Source: Burkholderiaceae bacterium
Lineage (GTDB): Bacteria; Pseudomonadota; Gammaproteobacteria; Burkholderiales; Burkholderiaceae_C
Direction: 5' to 3'
NCBI GenBank assembly: GCA_017992055.1
Contig: JAGOPK010000001.1
Span: 744,001 to 808,000 of the forward strand
DNA: 64,000 bases
The notes below the pieces were generated by a model that worked only from the letters and a program-made list of their open reading frames with translations, did not search any database and was not told the origin of the DNA. Position 1 is the first letter of the stretch. The number at the start of each line of letters is the position of its first letter. A program made the position numbers and the translations under genes. This document shows positions 16,793 through 25,925 of this stretch, one piece after another.

Positions 16793-17782
16793 TCAGTCGA
16801 GCTTGGCCCCGGAATTCTTCACCACCTCGGCCCAGCGCTTGACTTCGCTGGACACGAAGCGGCCGAAGTCCGGGCCCCAGCTGTTGGGGGGCAGCGCGCC
16901 CAGGTTGGCCCAGGCGGTCTTCAGCTCGTCGCTGCCCAGGGCCTTCTTCATCTCGGCGGTCATGGCGTCGATCACCGGCTGCGGCGTGCCCTTGGGCGCC
17001 CACAGGCCGTACCAGGTGGCCACCTGGTAGGTGGGCACGCCGCCCTCGGTGCTGGTGGCCACGTCGGGGAAGCCCGGCGCGCGCTGGCCGCTGGCCACCG
17101 CCAGGGCCTTGATGCGGCCGGCCTTGATGTGCGCGGCCGAGCTGCCCAGGCCGTCGAACATCAGGTCCACCTGGCCGGCGATCAGGTCCTGCAGCGCCGG
17201 GCCGGCGCCGCGGTAGGGGATGTGGGTGATGAAGGTCTTGGTCTGCAGCTTGAACAGCTCGCCCGCCAGGTGGTGGCTGGTGCCGTTGCCGGCCGAGCCG
17301 TAGTTGAGCTTGGCCGGGTTCTTGCGCAGATAGTCCAGCAGGCCCTTCAGGTCGGTGGCCGGCACGCGCTGCGGGTTGACGACGATGACCTGGGGCACGC
17401 TGGAGATCAGGCCCACCGGCACGAAGTCGGTCTCGATGTTGTATTCGAGCTTGGGGTACATCGACGGCGCGATCGCATGGTGCACCGCGCCCATGAAGAA
17501 GGTGTAGCCGTCGGGTGCGGCCTTGGACGCCAGCGTGGCGCCCACGGTGCCGCCGGCGCCGCCCTTGTTGTCGATGACGAACTGCTTGCCGGTGGCCCGG
17601 GTCATGGCGGCAAACAGCGGCCGCGCAAAGGCGTCGGTGCCGCCGCCGGCCGGGAAGGGCACGACGATGGTCACCGGCTTGCTGGGCCAGCCCTGGGCCT
17701 GGGCCGGGGGGATGCCGGTCAGGGCCAGGCCGCAGGCCAGGGCGGCGGCGGCCAGCAGCGGGCGGCGCGAGGGACGGTTCAT
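16793..17782 (-). CDS. Bug family tripartite tricarboxylate transporter substrate-binding protein
   Basis: A 329-residue periplasmic receptor with a signal peptide ending PPAQAQ. It then shows WPSKPVTIVVPFPAGGGTDAFAR, DNKGGAGGTVGATLASKAAPDGYTFF and THIPYRGAGPALQDLIAGQVD. These are the conserved Bug-family blocks. Placed between malonyl-CoA decarboxylase and synthetase, it is likely to bind malonate or a related dicarboxylate. Ligand specificity is not visible in the sequence. It differs clearly from the second Bug in the same operon, so the two are not a recent tandem copy. Confidence 0.9.
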   Translation of the reverse strand: MNRPSRRPLLAAAALACGLALTGIPPAQAQGWPSKPVTIVVPFPAGGGTDAFARPLFAAMTRATGKQFVIDNKGGAGGTVGATLASKAAPDGYTFFMGAVHHAIAPSMYPKLEYNIETDFVPVGLISSVPQVIVVNPQRVPATDLKGLLDYLRKNPAKLNYGSAGNGTSHHLAGELFKLQTKTFITHIPYRGAGPALQDLIAGQVDLMFDGLGSSAAHIKAGRIKALAVASGQRAPGFPDVATSTEGGVPTYQVATWYGLWAPKGTPQPVIDAMTAEMKKALGSDELKTAWANLGALPPNSWGPDFGRFVSSEVKRWAEVVKNSGAKLD

Positions 17783-17856
17783 GCGTGTCTCCGGGGTGTG
17801 CGGGCCGTGGTCGGCCCGTCGGTGGTGGTGGGGAAGGGCGGTGTCAGCCCCTGAGG

Positions 17857-19179
17857 CTACAACAGCGCCGTCAGCGTGCGTGCATGCACCACGCGGCCGT
17901 TGACGAAGCGCTGGTGGTGGGCCTCGATGCGGCCCAGGTCGTAGAGGTAGTTGACCATCAGCCCGGCCGACTGCTTGAGCCCCTTGGCCGACAGGTCGGC
18001 CTGGGCATTGAGCCGCTCCAGCCGCGCGCCATTGTCCAGGTGGAAGCGCGCCACCGGATCGCCGCCGCCCTGCGGGCTGCGGTGCACCAGCCAGGTGGCG
18101 GCCAGGCGCCACAGCGCATGGTGGGCGGGCGGCGGCAGCGCGGCCAGGCTGGTGGCGTTGCCCAGGGCCTGCAGCTGGTCGCCGGCGGCCTCGCGCAGCA
18201 GGGCCAGCGCATGCACGGCGCGCTCGGTGGTGGCCTGGGGCAGGCCGGCGAAGGCCCGGCCGGCCTGGGCCGGGTCGCGTGCGCTGTGCAGCCAGGCCAT
18301 CAGGCCGGGGATGGGCGACAGCGTGCAGAAGGTCTTCAGCTGCGGCAGCTCGCGCTTCAGCTCATCGGCCACGCGCTTGATCAGGAAGTTGCCCAGCGAC
18401 ACGCCGCGCAGCCCCGGCTGGCAGTTGCTGATCGAATAGAACACCGCCACCTTGAAGGACTCGGGCGGCAGCGGCTGCGAGGTCTTGTCGATCAGCGGCG
18501 CAATCGCGCCGGCCATCTCGGGCACCAGGGCCACCTCGACAAAGATCAGCGGCTGGTCGGGCAGCTGCGGATGGAAGAAGGCAAAGCAGCGGCGATCGGG
18601 CTGCAGGCGGCGGCGCAGGTCGTCCCAGCCGTCGATGGCATGCACGGCCTCGTGGCGGATCAGCTGCTCCAGCAGCTGGGCCGGCGAGTTCCAGTCCACC
18701 CGCCGCAGCTGCAGAAAGCCGGGGTTGAACCAGCTCGACAGCAGGTGCAGCAGGTCGTGCTCGACGCCGGCCAGCGCCGGCTGGGCCGGCAGGCGCTGCA
18801 GCAGGGCGCGGCGCAGGCGCACGATGGCCGCCGTGCCGCCCGGCGCGCGGTTCAGGCGCCTGAACAGCTCCTGGCGCGGCGGCTCCACCGCCTGGGTCAA
18901 TCGGATCAGCTGCTCGGCGTTCTGCGGCGACTGGGCATAGGCCAGGGCGGCGGCGACCACGGCCTTGGGATCGGGCGCGAAGTCGCGCGCCAGGTGCTCG
19001 AAGAAGCGCGAGCGCGTATCGTCGGCCAGCGCATCGAGCTGGGTCACGATGCCGTGGGCGATGCCCGGGCCATTGGCCTCGCCACGCTCGGACAGCAGGG
19101 CGCGACAGTCCTGCAGCAGCGGGCGCAGGCGCTGGTCGCGGACGGCACGGCGGGGGACGGCGGCAGGGGCGTCAGGCAT
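17857..19179 (-). CDS. matA: Malonyl-CoA decarboxylase
   Basis: A 440-residue enzyme converting malonyl-CoA to acetyl-CoA and CO2. An N-terminal helical domain is followed by the GNAT-fold catalytic domain: HEAVHAIDGWDDLRRRL, RCFAFFHPQLPDQPLIFVEVAL, VAVFYSISNCQPGLRGVSLGNFLIKRVADEL and TFCTLSPIPGLMAWL. The HPQLPDEPLIFVEVAL and SPIPGF-like blocks are hallmarks of the family. Together with MatB it gives malonate to acetyl-CoA. Its start overlaps the end of the GntR regulator by eight bases, so the two are translationally coupled. Confidence 0.93.
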   Translation of the reverse strand: MPDAPAAVPRRAVRDQRLRPLLQDCRALLSERGEANGPGIAHGIVTQLDALADDTRSRFFEHLARDFAPDPKAVVAAALAYAQSPQNAEQLIRLTQAVEPPRQELFRRLNRAPGGTAAIVRLRRALLQRLPAQPALAGVEHDLLHLLSSWFNPGFLQLRRVDWNSPAQLLEQLIRHEAVHAIDGWDDLRRRLQPDRRCFAFFHPQLPDQPLIFVEVALVPEMAGAIAPLIDKTSQPLPPESFKVAVFYSISNCQPGLRGVSLGNFLIKRVADELKRELPQLKTFCTLSPIPGLMAWLHSARDPAQAGRAFAGLPQATTERAVHALALLREAAGDQLQALGNATSLAALPPPAHHALWRLAATWLVHRSPQGGGDPVARFHLDNGARLERLNAQADLSAKGLKQSAGLMVNYLYDLGRIEAHHQRFVNGRVVHARTLTALL

Positions 19180-19918
19180 GGTCGTGCGGGGCGGTGTCGG
19201 GATCGGGAGGGGCGCTGGCCTGCTCCAGCCGGCGCAGCGCCTGCAGCGCCGCCAGCTGGGCCGTCAGGTGGTCGTGCATGGCGCGCTCGGCGCGCCGCGC
19301 ATCGCCCAGCAGCATGGCGTCCAGCAGCACGCGGTGCTCGTTGATCGAGGCCTGCAGCCGGCCCGGCAGCTGCAGCTGGCGGCCGCGCCACAGGCGCATG
19401 AAGCGGCGCAGGTCGCCGGTGACGCGGTCCAGCCAGCGGTTGTCGGCCAGGGCCTGCACCGCGGCATGGAAGTCGTGGTTGGCGCGGTAGTAGCCGTCGA
19501 TGTCGCCGGCCGCCGCATGGCGCTCCAGCGCCTCGTGCAGGTGGCGCAGCCGGGCCCGTGGCTCCTCGCCGCCCTCCTGGCCGCCGGCGCCCAGCGCCAG
19601 CGTGGCCTCGTGGGCGCAGCGGCCCTCCAGCATGGCCATCACCGGGAACAGCTGCTCGGCATCGGCATCGGTCAGCGTGACCACGCGCGAGCCCTGGCGC
19701 GGCACGGCCTCCACCAGGCCCTCGGCGGCCAGCACCTTCAGCGCCTCGCGCAGCGGCGTGCGGCTGATCTGCCAGCGCGCGGCCAGCGCCGCCTCGTCGA
19801 TCAGCTCGCCCGGCCCCAGCTCGCGGTCGAAGACCATGGCGCGCAGCCGCGCGGCCACGCCGTCGTGCATCGAGGTGCCGCGCAGCGGGGGCGCATCGGC
19901 CGCGGAGTGGGTCGCCAT
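19172..19918 (-). CDS. matR: GntR/FCD family regulator, probable malonate operon regulator
   Basis: A 248-residue regulator. The winged helix (residues 20-85: LIDEAALAARWQISRTPLREALKVLAAEGLVEAVPRQGSRV) is the GntR DNA-binding signature. The C-terminal FCD domain includes histidines in HDFHAAVQALADNRWL and MHDHL expected for metal-dependent acid binding. It is the first gene of the malonate run, overlapping matA. Autoregulation and response to malonate are inferred from context and from the known MatR of other bacteria. A palindrome fitting a GntR operator lies 16 bases upstream of the start. Confidence 0.85.
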   Translation of the reverse strand: MATHSAADAPPLRGTSMHDGVAARLRAMVFDRELGPGELIDEAALAARWQISRTPLREALKVLAAEGLVEAVPRQGSRVVTLTDADAEQLFPVMAMLEGRCAHEATLALGAGGQEGGEEPRARLRHLHEALERHAAAGDIDGYYRANHDFHAAVQALADNRWLDRVTGDLRRFMRLWRGRQLQLPGRLQASINEHRVLLDAMLLGDARRAERAMHDHLTAQLAALQALRRLEQASAPPDPDTAPHDHA

Positions 19919-19934
19919 GGACCCACTGTAATGC

Positions 19935-19944
19935 TGTAATTACA
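19935..19944. promoter_or_regulatory. Candidate GntR operator upstream of matR
   Basis: TGTAATTACA is a perfect 10-base palindrome just upstream of the matR start, next to another TGTAAT half (19927-19932). FCD-type GntR proteins bind short TGT-N-ACA palindromes. It lies between possible -35 (TTGTGA) and -10 (TTACAG) elements on the minus strand. Its position also overlaps the stop codon of the DUF2917 gene. Confidence 0.5.
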
Positions 19945-20317
19945 CAATCACAACCGGGTGCAGACCCTGACCCGCAGGCTGGCGCCAGCGCTGCAGGCGC
20001 TGGCCCAGGCGGCGCAGCAGGCCCGCGGGCCGGGCTGCGCCGCGCGACGGGGCCGCCGCGGCCGCCGGCTGGCACAGGCCCAGCGTGCCCTCGCCCAGCA
20101 GGGCCGTCACCAGCAGTGGCTCGTCGGCATCGACCACCCATTCGTCGCCCGGGCCCAGCACCAGGTCGCGGGCATCGCGGTCGATGGTCACCCACAGCTG
20201 GCCGCGCATGCCGCGCAGGTGCAGGCCGCGGGCCTGGGTGAAGCGCAGCGCCTGGCGGGCACGCAGCGGCACCAGCAGCTGTTGCGATTGCTGGCGGGCT
20301 TGGAGGTCGACGTGCAT
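19940..20317 (-). CDS. DUF2917 domain protein
   Basis: A 125-residue protein starting at the ATG at 20315-20317, which has a clear AGGAG seven bases upstream. The ATG 19 codons earlier lacks one. The core (LLVPLRARQALRFTQARGLHLRGMRGQLWVTIDRDARDLVLGPGDEWVVDADEPLLVTALLGEG) is the small beta-rich DUF2917 fold common in Burkholderiales. The tail is Ala/Arg-rich. The function is unknown. It is divergent from a LysR gene and ends inside the presumed operator of matR. Confidence 0.78.
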   Translation of the reverse strand: MHVDLQARQQSQQLLVPLRARQALRFTQARGLHLRGMRGQLWVTIDRDARDLVLGPGDEWVVDADEPLLVTALLGEGTLGLCQPAAAAAPSRGAARPAGLLRRLGQRLQRWRQPAGQGLHPVVIV

Positions 20318-20391
20318 GATCAGCTCCTGCGGACCGGCTGGCCTGGCATGCCGGAAGTGCATGTCATCAGCCAAGCCATGGCGGCAGTGTC

Positions 20392-20426
20392 TGCATTCGG
20401 TGCCGTTGATTCCAACGCTGAATGCA
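20392..20426. promoter_or_regulatory. Nested dyad between DUF2917 gene and LysR gene
   Basis: Outer arms TGCATTC (20392-20398) and GAATGCA (20420-20426) enclose an inner dyad CGTTG-ATTC-CAACG (20404-20417). LysR-type regulators bind interrupted dyads upstream of their own gene. This one is 24 bases from the LysR start and 75 from the divergent DUF2917 start, so it is a good candidate for LysR control of both. Confidence 0.5.
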
Positions 20427-20449
20427 CATGGCTAACATTCGCCACACGC

Positions 20450-21376
20450 ATGCAAGACCATCCCCGCCGACTGCCGCCGCTGGACCTGCTGCTGGCCTTC
20501 GAGGCCGTGGCCCGCCATGGCTCGGTGACGCGTGGCGCGGCCGAGCGCTTCATCACCCAGTCGGCGATGAGCCGGCAGATCCAGGCGCTGGAAGACGAGC
20601 TGGGCACGGCGCTGTTCCTGCGCCGCCACCGCGCGCTGGAGCTCACCGAGGCCGGTCGCCGCCTGCAGGCCGCCTGTGCCCAGGCGCTGGAGCCGCTGCG
20701 CGACATCGTGGCCGAGCTGCGTGCGCCGCCGGCGCGCGAATGGCTGGCCGTGACCACCACGCCCAGCTTTGCCTCGCTGTGGCTGATTCCGCGCCTGGCC
20801 GGCTTCACCCGCGAGCATCCGGGGCTGGACGTGCGCCTGGATGCCAGCTTCGAGCGCCGCGACCTGCGGCGCGATGGCTTCGACCTGGCCGTGCGCTATG
20901 CCCGCGATGGCGCGAGCGAAGGCCAGCGCCTGTTTGGCGAGGCCATCGTGCCGGTGTGCGGCCCGCAGCTGCTGGCCGATGGCGAGGCGCCGCTGCGCAC
21001 GCCGGCCGACCTGGCCGGCCACACCCTGCTGCAGGTGCTGGCGACGCCGGGGGCCACGGCCTCGGGCATGCCGGTGGATTGGGAATCCTGGCTGGCCGCG
21101 CTGGGCCTGCCCCAGGTGCGGCCTCGGGCCACGCTGCAGTTCAGCAGCTACAACGAGGCGGTGGCCGCGGCCGTGGCCGGCCAGGGTCTGGTGCTGGGAC
21201 GCCGGCCCCTGGTCGATGGCCTGATCGCCGAGGGCCGGCTGTGCCTGCCCTTCGGCGTCCAGGCCACCACGGCTTGGGCCTACCACCTGGTGCTGGAGCC
21301 CACCGCGGCGCAGCGGCCGGCCGTGCAGGCCCTGGTGCAGTGGCTGCTGCAGGCCTGCGCCGCGGCGCAGGCCTGA
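20450..21376 (+). CDS. LysR family transcriptional regulator (GcvA-like)
   Basis: A 308-residue regulator. The N-terminal helix-turn-helix (LLAFEAVARHGSVTRGAAERFITQSAMSRQIQALEDELGTALFLRRHRALELTEAG in spans) is typical. The effector domain has LWLIPRLAGFTREHPGLDVRLDAS and GFDLAVRYARDG, the form seen in the GcvA/AmpR branch. The neighbour it would control is the divergent DUF2917 gene. No inducer can be inferred. It is convergent with metF, nine bases apart. Confidence 0.88.
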   Translation: MQDHPRRLPPLDLLLAFEAVARHGSVTRGAAERFITQSAMSRQIQALEDELGTALFLRRHRALELTEAGRRLQAACAQALEPLRDIVAELRAPPAREWLAVTTTPSFASLWLIPRLAGFTREHPGLDVRLDASFERRDLRRDGFDLAVRYARDGASEGQRLFGEAIVPVCGPQLLADGEAPLRTPADLAGHTLLQVLATPGATASGMPVDWESWLAALGLPQVRPRATLQFSSYNEAVAAAVAGQGLVLGRRPLVDGLIAEGRLCLPFGVQATTAWAYHLVLEPTAAQRPAVQALVQWLLQACAAAQA

Positions 21377-21385
21377 ACCTCGGCT

Positions 21386-22222
21386 TCAGCTCTGGACCAG
21401 GCCCAGGCGCCGACCGATCTCCAGCGTCAGCGCGCTCTGGTTCAGCGCGTAGAAGTGGATGGCCGGTGCGCCACCGGCGATCAGCCGCTCGCACAGCCGC
21501 GTCACCACGTCCAGGCCGAAGGCGCGCACGCTGGCGGCATCGTCCAGATAGCCTTCCATCTTCAGCATCACCCAGCGCGGGATCTCGATGCCGTCGCGCG
21601 CCGCAAACTGCACGATGCGCGCGAAGTTGTGGATGGGCATGATGCCCGGCACGATGGGCACCGTGACACCCAGCGCCCGCGCCTCGTCCACGAAGTGGAA
21701 ATAGGCGTCGGGGTTGAAGAAGAACTGCGTGATCGCCGAGTTGGCGCCGGCCTTCACCTTGTCGGCAAAGTGCTGCAGGTCCTTCCTGGCATAACGCTGC
21801 TCCGGGTGGTACTCCGGATAGGCCGCGACCTCGATGTGCCAGTCCGGCCCTTGCGTCTCGCGGATGAAGGACACCAGCTCCGAGGCATAGCGGAACTCGC
21901 CGGCCACCGCCGTGCCGCTGGGCAGGTCGCCGCGCAGCGCCACGATGCGGTGGATGCCCTGGGCCCGGTAGCCGGCCAGGATCTCGGACAGCCCCTCGCG
22001 CGTGGAGCCCACGCAGCTCAGGTGCGGCGCGGCCTCATGGCCCAGGGCCGCGATGTCCCGCACCGTGGCCAGGGTCTTGTCGCGCGTGGCGCCGCCGGCG
22101 CCATAGGTCACCGAGAAGAACTCGGGCCGCAGCGCCGACAGCTCCTGCACCACCGTCTTCAGCTTCTCCGCCCCCACCGGGGTGTTGGGCGGGAAGAACT
22201 CGATGCTGACGGGCAGGGCCAT
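21386..22222 (-). CDS. metF: 5,10-methylenetetrahydrofolate reductase
   Basis: A 278-residue flavin TIM-barrel enzyme reducing methylene-THF to methyl-THF, the methyl donor for methionine synthesis. It begins SIEFFPPNTPVGAEKL and shows SVTYGAGGATRDKT, HLSCVGSTREGL, RIVALRGDLP, NSAITQFFFNPDAYFHF and PGIMPI, all standard MetF blocks. It starts one base after the end of ahcY and is therefore expected to share the SAH-riboswitch transcript. The length matches bacterial MetF (about 275-300). Confidence 0.95.
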   Translation of the reverse strand: MALPVSIEFFPPNTPVGAEKLKTVVQELSALRPEFFSVTYGAGGATRDKTLATVRDIAALGHEAAPHLSCVGSTREGLSEILAGYRAQGIHRIVALRGDLPSGTAVAGEFRYASELVSFIRETQGPDWHIEVAAYPEYHPEQRYARKDLQHFADKVKAGANSAITQFFFNPDAYFHFVDEARALGVTVPIVPGIMPIHNFARIVQFAARDGIEIPRWVMLKMEGYLDDAASVRAFGLDVVTRLCERLIAGGAPAIHFYALNQSALTLEIGRRLGLVQS

Positions 22223-22223
22223 C

Positions 22224-23660
<1,437 letters not shown>

Positions 23661-23743
23661 GGCACGGCGCTCCAGGGGCTTGTGGGTACACGCCGGGGGC
23701 GGGGGGCCTGATGCCACTCACCCTCGGCAGGACGACTGCTGGG

Positions 23744-23872
23744 TGAGCGCGGTTGCAAAACCGGTGCTGGAGGCCGGGGCGGCCACAGCGGTTCGGCAGC
23801 GGTTTCGAGCCTGGGGCCACGCACTGTCCATGAAACCCATGGCAGCCGGCCTTGCAACGCTCCTCGAAACCA
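23744..23872 (-). promoter_or_regulatory. S-adenosylhomocysteine (SAH) riboswitch
   Basis: On the minus strand the leader carries the conserved GGTTTCGAGGAGCGTTGCAA block, then a variable hairpin, then CCCAGGCTCGAAACC, and finally TTGCAACCGCGCTCA. The first and second blocks pair as P1 (GGTTTCGAG with CTCGAAACC). GAGCGTTGCAA pairs with the TTGCAACCGCGCTC block as P2. Order and sequence match the SAH aptamer known from Ralstonia and other betaproteobacteria upstream of ahcY. SAH binding is expected to raise ahcY-metF expression. Confidence 0.92.
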
Positions 23873-23880
23873 GAGCCGGC

Positions 23881-23886
23881 ATTGTA
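23881..23886 (-). promoter_or_regulatory. -10 element of the ahcY leader
   Basis: TACAAT on the minus strand sits so that transcription would begin about 23874, immediately before the riboswitch P1 helix. No good -35 hexamer is visible at 17 bases. The agreement with the aptamer boundary is the main support. Confidence 0.45.
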
Positions 23887-23956
23887 GGCGCATCGCCCAC
23901 CGCCGCCGCATCGACCAGCGTGTGAACTGCCCTGGTTTGCTCGGGCTTTTCGGGCT

Positions 23957-24679
23957 TCAGCCGCCGGCCAGCAGGCGCCGCGCCACCTCGGCGGCGATGG
24001 CCTCGGCGCCGGCCTGCAGCGCGGCGCGGGCGCGCGGGATGTCGCCCAGCAGCGCGGCCATGTTGTCGAAGCGCTCGGGCATGTCCACCACCTCCAGGTG
24101 CGTGGCGCGCGGGTCCAGGCCGCGGAAGCCGGCGGTGAAGATGTGGTCCAGCAGCGGCGTGCCGCCACGCGCCGGCAGGGCCTTGACGCCGATCAGCAGC
24201 GACGGCGCATAGGCCGCCAGTCCATGCAGGGCGACGAAGCGGCCCATCAGGTTGACCAGCATCAGCGCATCGGCCTGCGGCGCCTTGCGGCGCATCTGCA
24301 GCAGCAGCTGGTCTTCGCTGGGCTCGGCGTCCATGGCCACCAGCATCAGCCTGGCCTCGGCATCGGCCAGCTCGCCGGCCAGGGCCTGCACGAAGTGCTC
24401 CAGCAGCCGGGTCTGGGCCGGGTCCAGCGCGGCGGTCAGCTTGTCGGTCTTCAGCTGCTCGTCGGCCTCGCTGACGGCACGGGTCAGCACCTTGGCGATG
24501 GTGCCGCGGGCCAGCGGCGGGGCCATCGCGATGATGACCTCGTACTCTTCCTCGAACGGCGGATCGGCTACCGCCAGGCGGCGGAACGGCGCGCTGGCGC
24601 GGGTCTGGCCCTGGCTGAAGACCGGCAGCGGCAGCCAGGCCAGGCCGGACTGCAGCAGATGGCGGCGGCGGGGAGTCAT
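23957..24679 (-). CDS. Hypothetical exported protein
   Basis: A 240-residue protein with a twin-arginine-like or Sec signal (MTPRRRHLLQSGLAWLPLPVFSQG). The mature part is helical, for example TIAKVLTRAVSEADEQLKTDKLTAALDPAQTRLLEHFVQALAG, with a central segment ADALMLVNLMGRFVALHGLAAYAPSLLIGVKAL. I do not recognise the family. It lies upstream of the ahcY riboswitch on the same strand but a separate promoter intervenes, and it is 30 bases downstream of ppk2. Codon use is like its neighbours. Confidence 0.65.
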   Translation of the reverse strand: MTPRRRHLLQSGLAWLPLPVFSQGQTRASAPFRRLAVADPPFEEEYEVIIAMAPPLARGTIAKVLTRAVSEADEQLKTDKLTAALDPAQTRLLEHFVQALAGELADAEARLMLVAMDAEPSEDQLLLQMRRKAPQADALMLVNLMGRFVALHGLAAYAPSLLIGVKALPARGGTPLLDHIFTAGFRGLDPRATHLEVVDMPERFDNMAALLGDIPRARAALQAGAEAIAAEVARRLLAGG

Positions 24680-24709
24680 GCCGCCGATGCTAGCGCCGGT
24701 GCCGCAAGT

Positions 24710-25819
24710 TCAGGACGGCCCGCCGCCGGCCAGCTGGTCGTCGTTGAGGCTGGACACCAGGGCCGGCCGGCCGACGATCAGCGGATCGACCGGGCCGATG
24801 GTCGCCAGCTCGCGCGAGCGGTAGGCCAGGCGCTGCAGCACATAGCGCATGGCATTGAGCCGCGCGCGCTTCTTGCAATCGCTCTTGATCACCGTCCAGG
24901 GCGCGTCGCTGGTGTCGCAGTGCAGGAACATGGCCTCCTTGGCGCGGGTGTAGTCGTCCCACTTGTCCAGGCTGGCCAGGTCGATGGGGCTGAGCTTCCA
25001 CTGCTTGAGCGGGTGCAGCTTGCGCTCCTCGAAGCGGTGGCGCTGCTCGGCGCGCGAGACCGAGAACCAGAACTTGAACAGGTGGATGCCCGAGCGCACC
25101 AGCTGGCGCTCGAACTCGGGCGCCTGGCGCAGGAACTCGTCGTACTCGCGCTCGCTGCAAAAGCCCATCACCCGCTCGACGCCGGCGCGGTTGTACCAGC
25201 TGCGGTCGAACAGCACGATCTCGCCGGCCGTGGGCAGGTGCTGGATGTAGCGCTGGAAGTACCACTGGCCGCGCTCGACCTCGCTGGGCTTTTCCAGCGC
25301 CACCACGCGCGCGCCGCGTGGATTGAGGTGCTCCATGAAGCGCTTGATGGTGCCGCCCTTGCCGGCGGCGTCGCGGCCCTCGAACAGGATCACCACCCGC
25401 GCGCCGGTGTCCTTGACCCAGGCCTGCAGCTTCAGCAGCTCGACCTGCAGCCGGTACTTCTGGCGCTCGTAGGTCCGGCGCGACAGCAGGTTCTTGTACG
25501 GATAGCCGCCCTCGCGCCAGCCCGGTGCCAGCAGGGTGTCGGCATCGCGCAGCGGCGGCGCCTGGGCCGCCACACGCTCGGCCAGATGGCGGCGCAGGGC
25601 CTGCAACTCGTCGGGCGCGGCGCCGTCCAGCAGGGCCAGGGCGCGCACGGTGCGCGAGCGGGTCTGCGCACGCTGCACCCGCTCGGCCTCCAGCGCTGCC
25701 GGCGCCAGCGAGGCCGCAATGTCGCCGGCGGCCACGGCGCGGGGCGCCGATGCGCGGCGCCTGGCCGCCGGCCGGGCAGGGGTCGCCGGCACAGCGGCGG
25801 AGGCAGGGTCTTTGGCCAT
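24710..25819 (-). CDS. ppk2: Polyphosphate kinase 2 (PPK2, class I)
   Basis: A protein of up to 369 residues moving phosphate between polyphosphate and nucleotides. The Walker A loop FEGRDAAGKGGTIKR, Walker B LFDRSWYNRAGVERVMG and the lid segment LDKWDDYTRAKEAMFLHCD define PPK2. The conserved domain begins about residue 100 (GYPYKNLLSRRTYERQKYRLQ). The first 90 residues are Ala/Arg-rich and variable. A near-perfect Pho box (25830-25847) sits only ten bases before the ATG at 25819. This would put a PhoB-driven transcript start inside the gene, so translation may really begin at a later start such as the GTG at 25735. Confidence 0.92.
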   Translation of the reverse strand: MAKDPASAAVPATPARPAARRRASAPRAVAAGDIAASLAPAALEAERVQRAQTRSRTVRALALLDGAAPDELQALRRHLAERVAAQAPPLRDADTLLAPGWREGGYPYKNLLSRRTYERQKYRLQVELLKLQAWVKDTGARVVILFEGRDAAGKGGTIKRFMEHLNPRGARVVALEKPSEVERGQWYFQRYIQHLPTAGEIVLFDRSWYNRAGVERVMGFCSEREYDEFLRQAPEFERQLVRSGIHLFKFWFSVSRAEQRHRFEERKLHPLKQWKLSPIDLASLDKWDDYTRAKEAMFLHCDTSDAPWTVIKSDCKKRARLNAMRYVLQRLAYRSRELATIGPVDPLIVGRPALVSSLNDDQLAGGGPS

Positions 25820-25829
25820 GGTGGACCTT

Positions 25830-25847
25830 GTGACAGCGTGATGACAG
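25830..25847 (-). promoter_or_regulatory. Pho box (PhoB binding site) facing ppk2
   Basis: On the minus strand CTGTCATCACGCTGTCAC consists of two 7-base half-sites (CTGTCAT and CTGTCAC) separated by four bases. Both half-sites match the PhoB consensus fully and the 11-base period is exact; only the linker differs from the E. coli A/T-rich one. Orientation is towards ppk2. Phosphate-starvation control of a polyphosphate kinase is biologically expected. Confidence 0.72.
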
Positions 25848-25925
25848 TCCGGATGTTGGCGCCGGGGCGGTGGCCCGGTCTTGTCCGGCATCAAGCCCCG
25901 ACCTGCGTGCGAGACTGTCCAGCCG

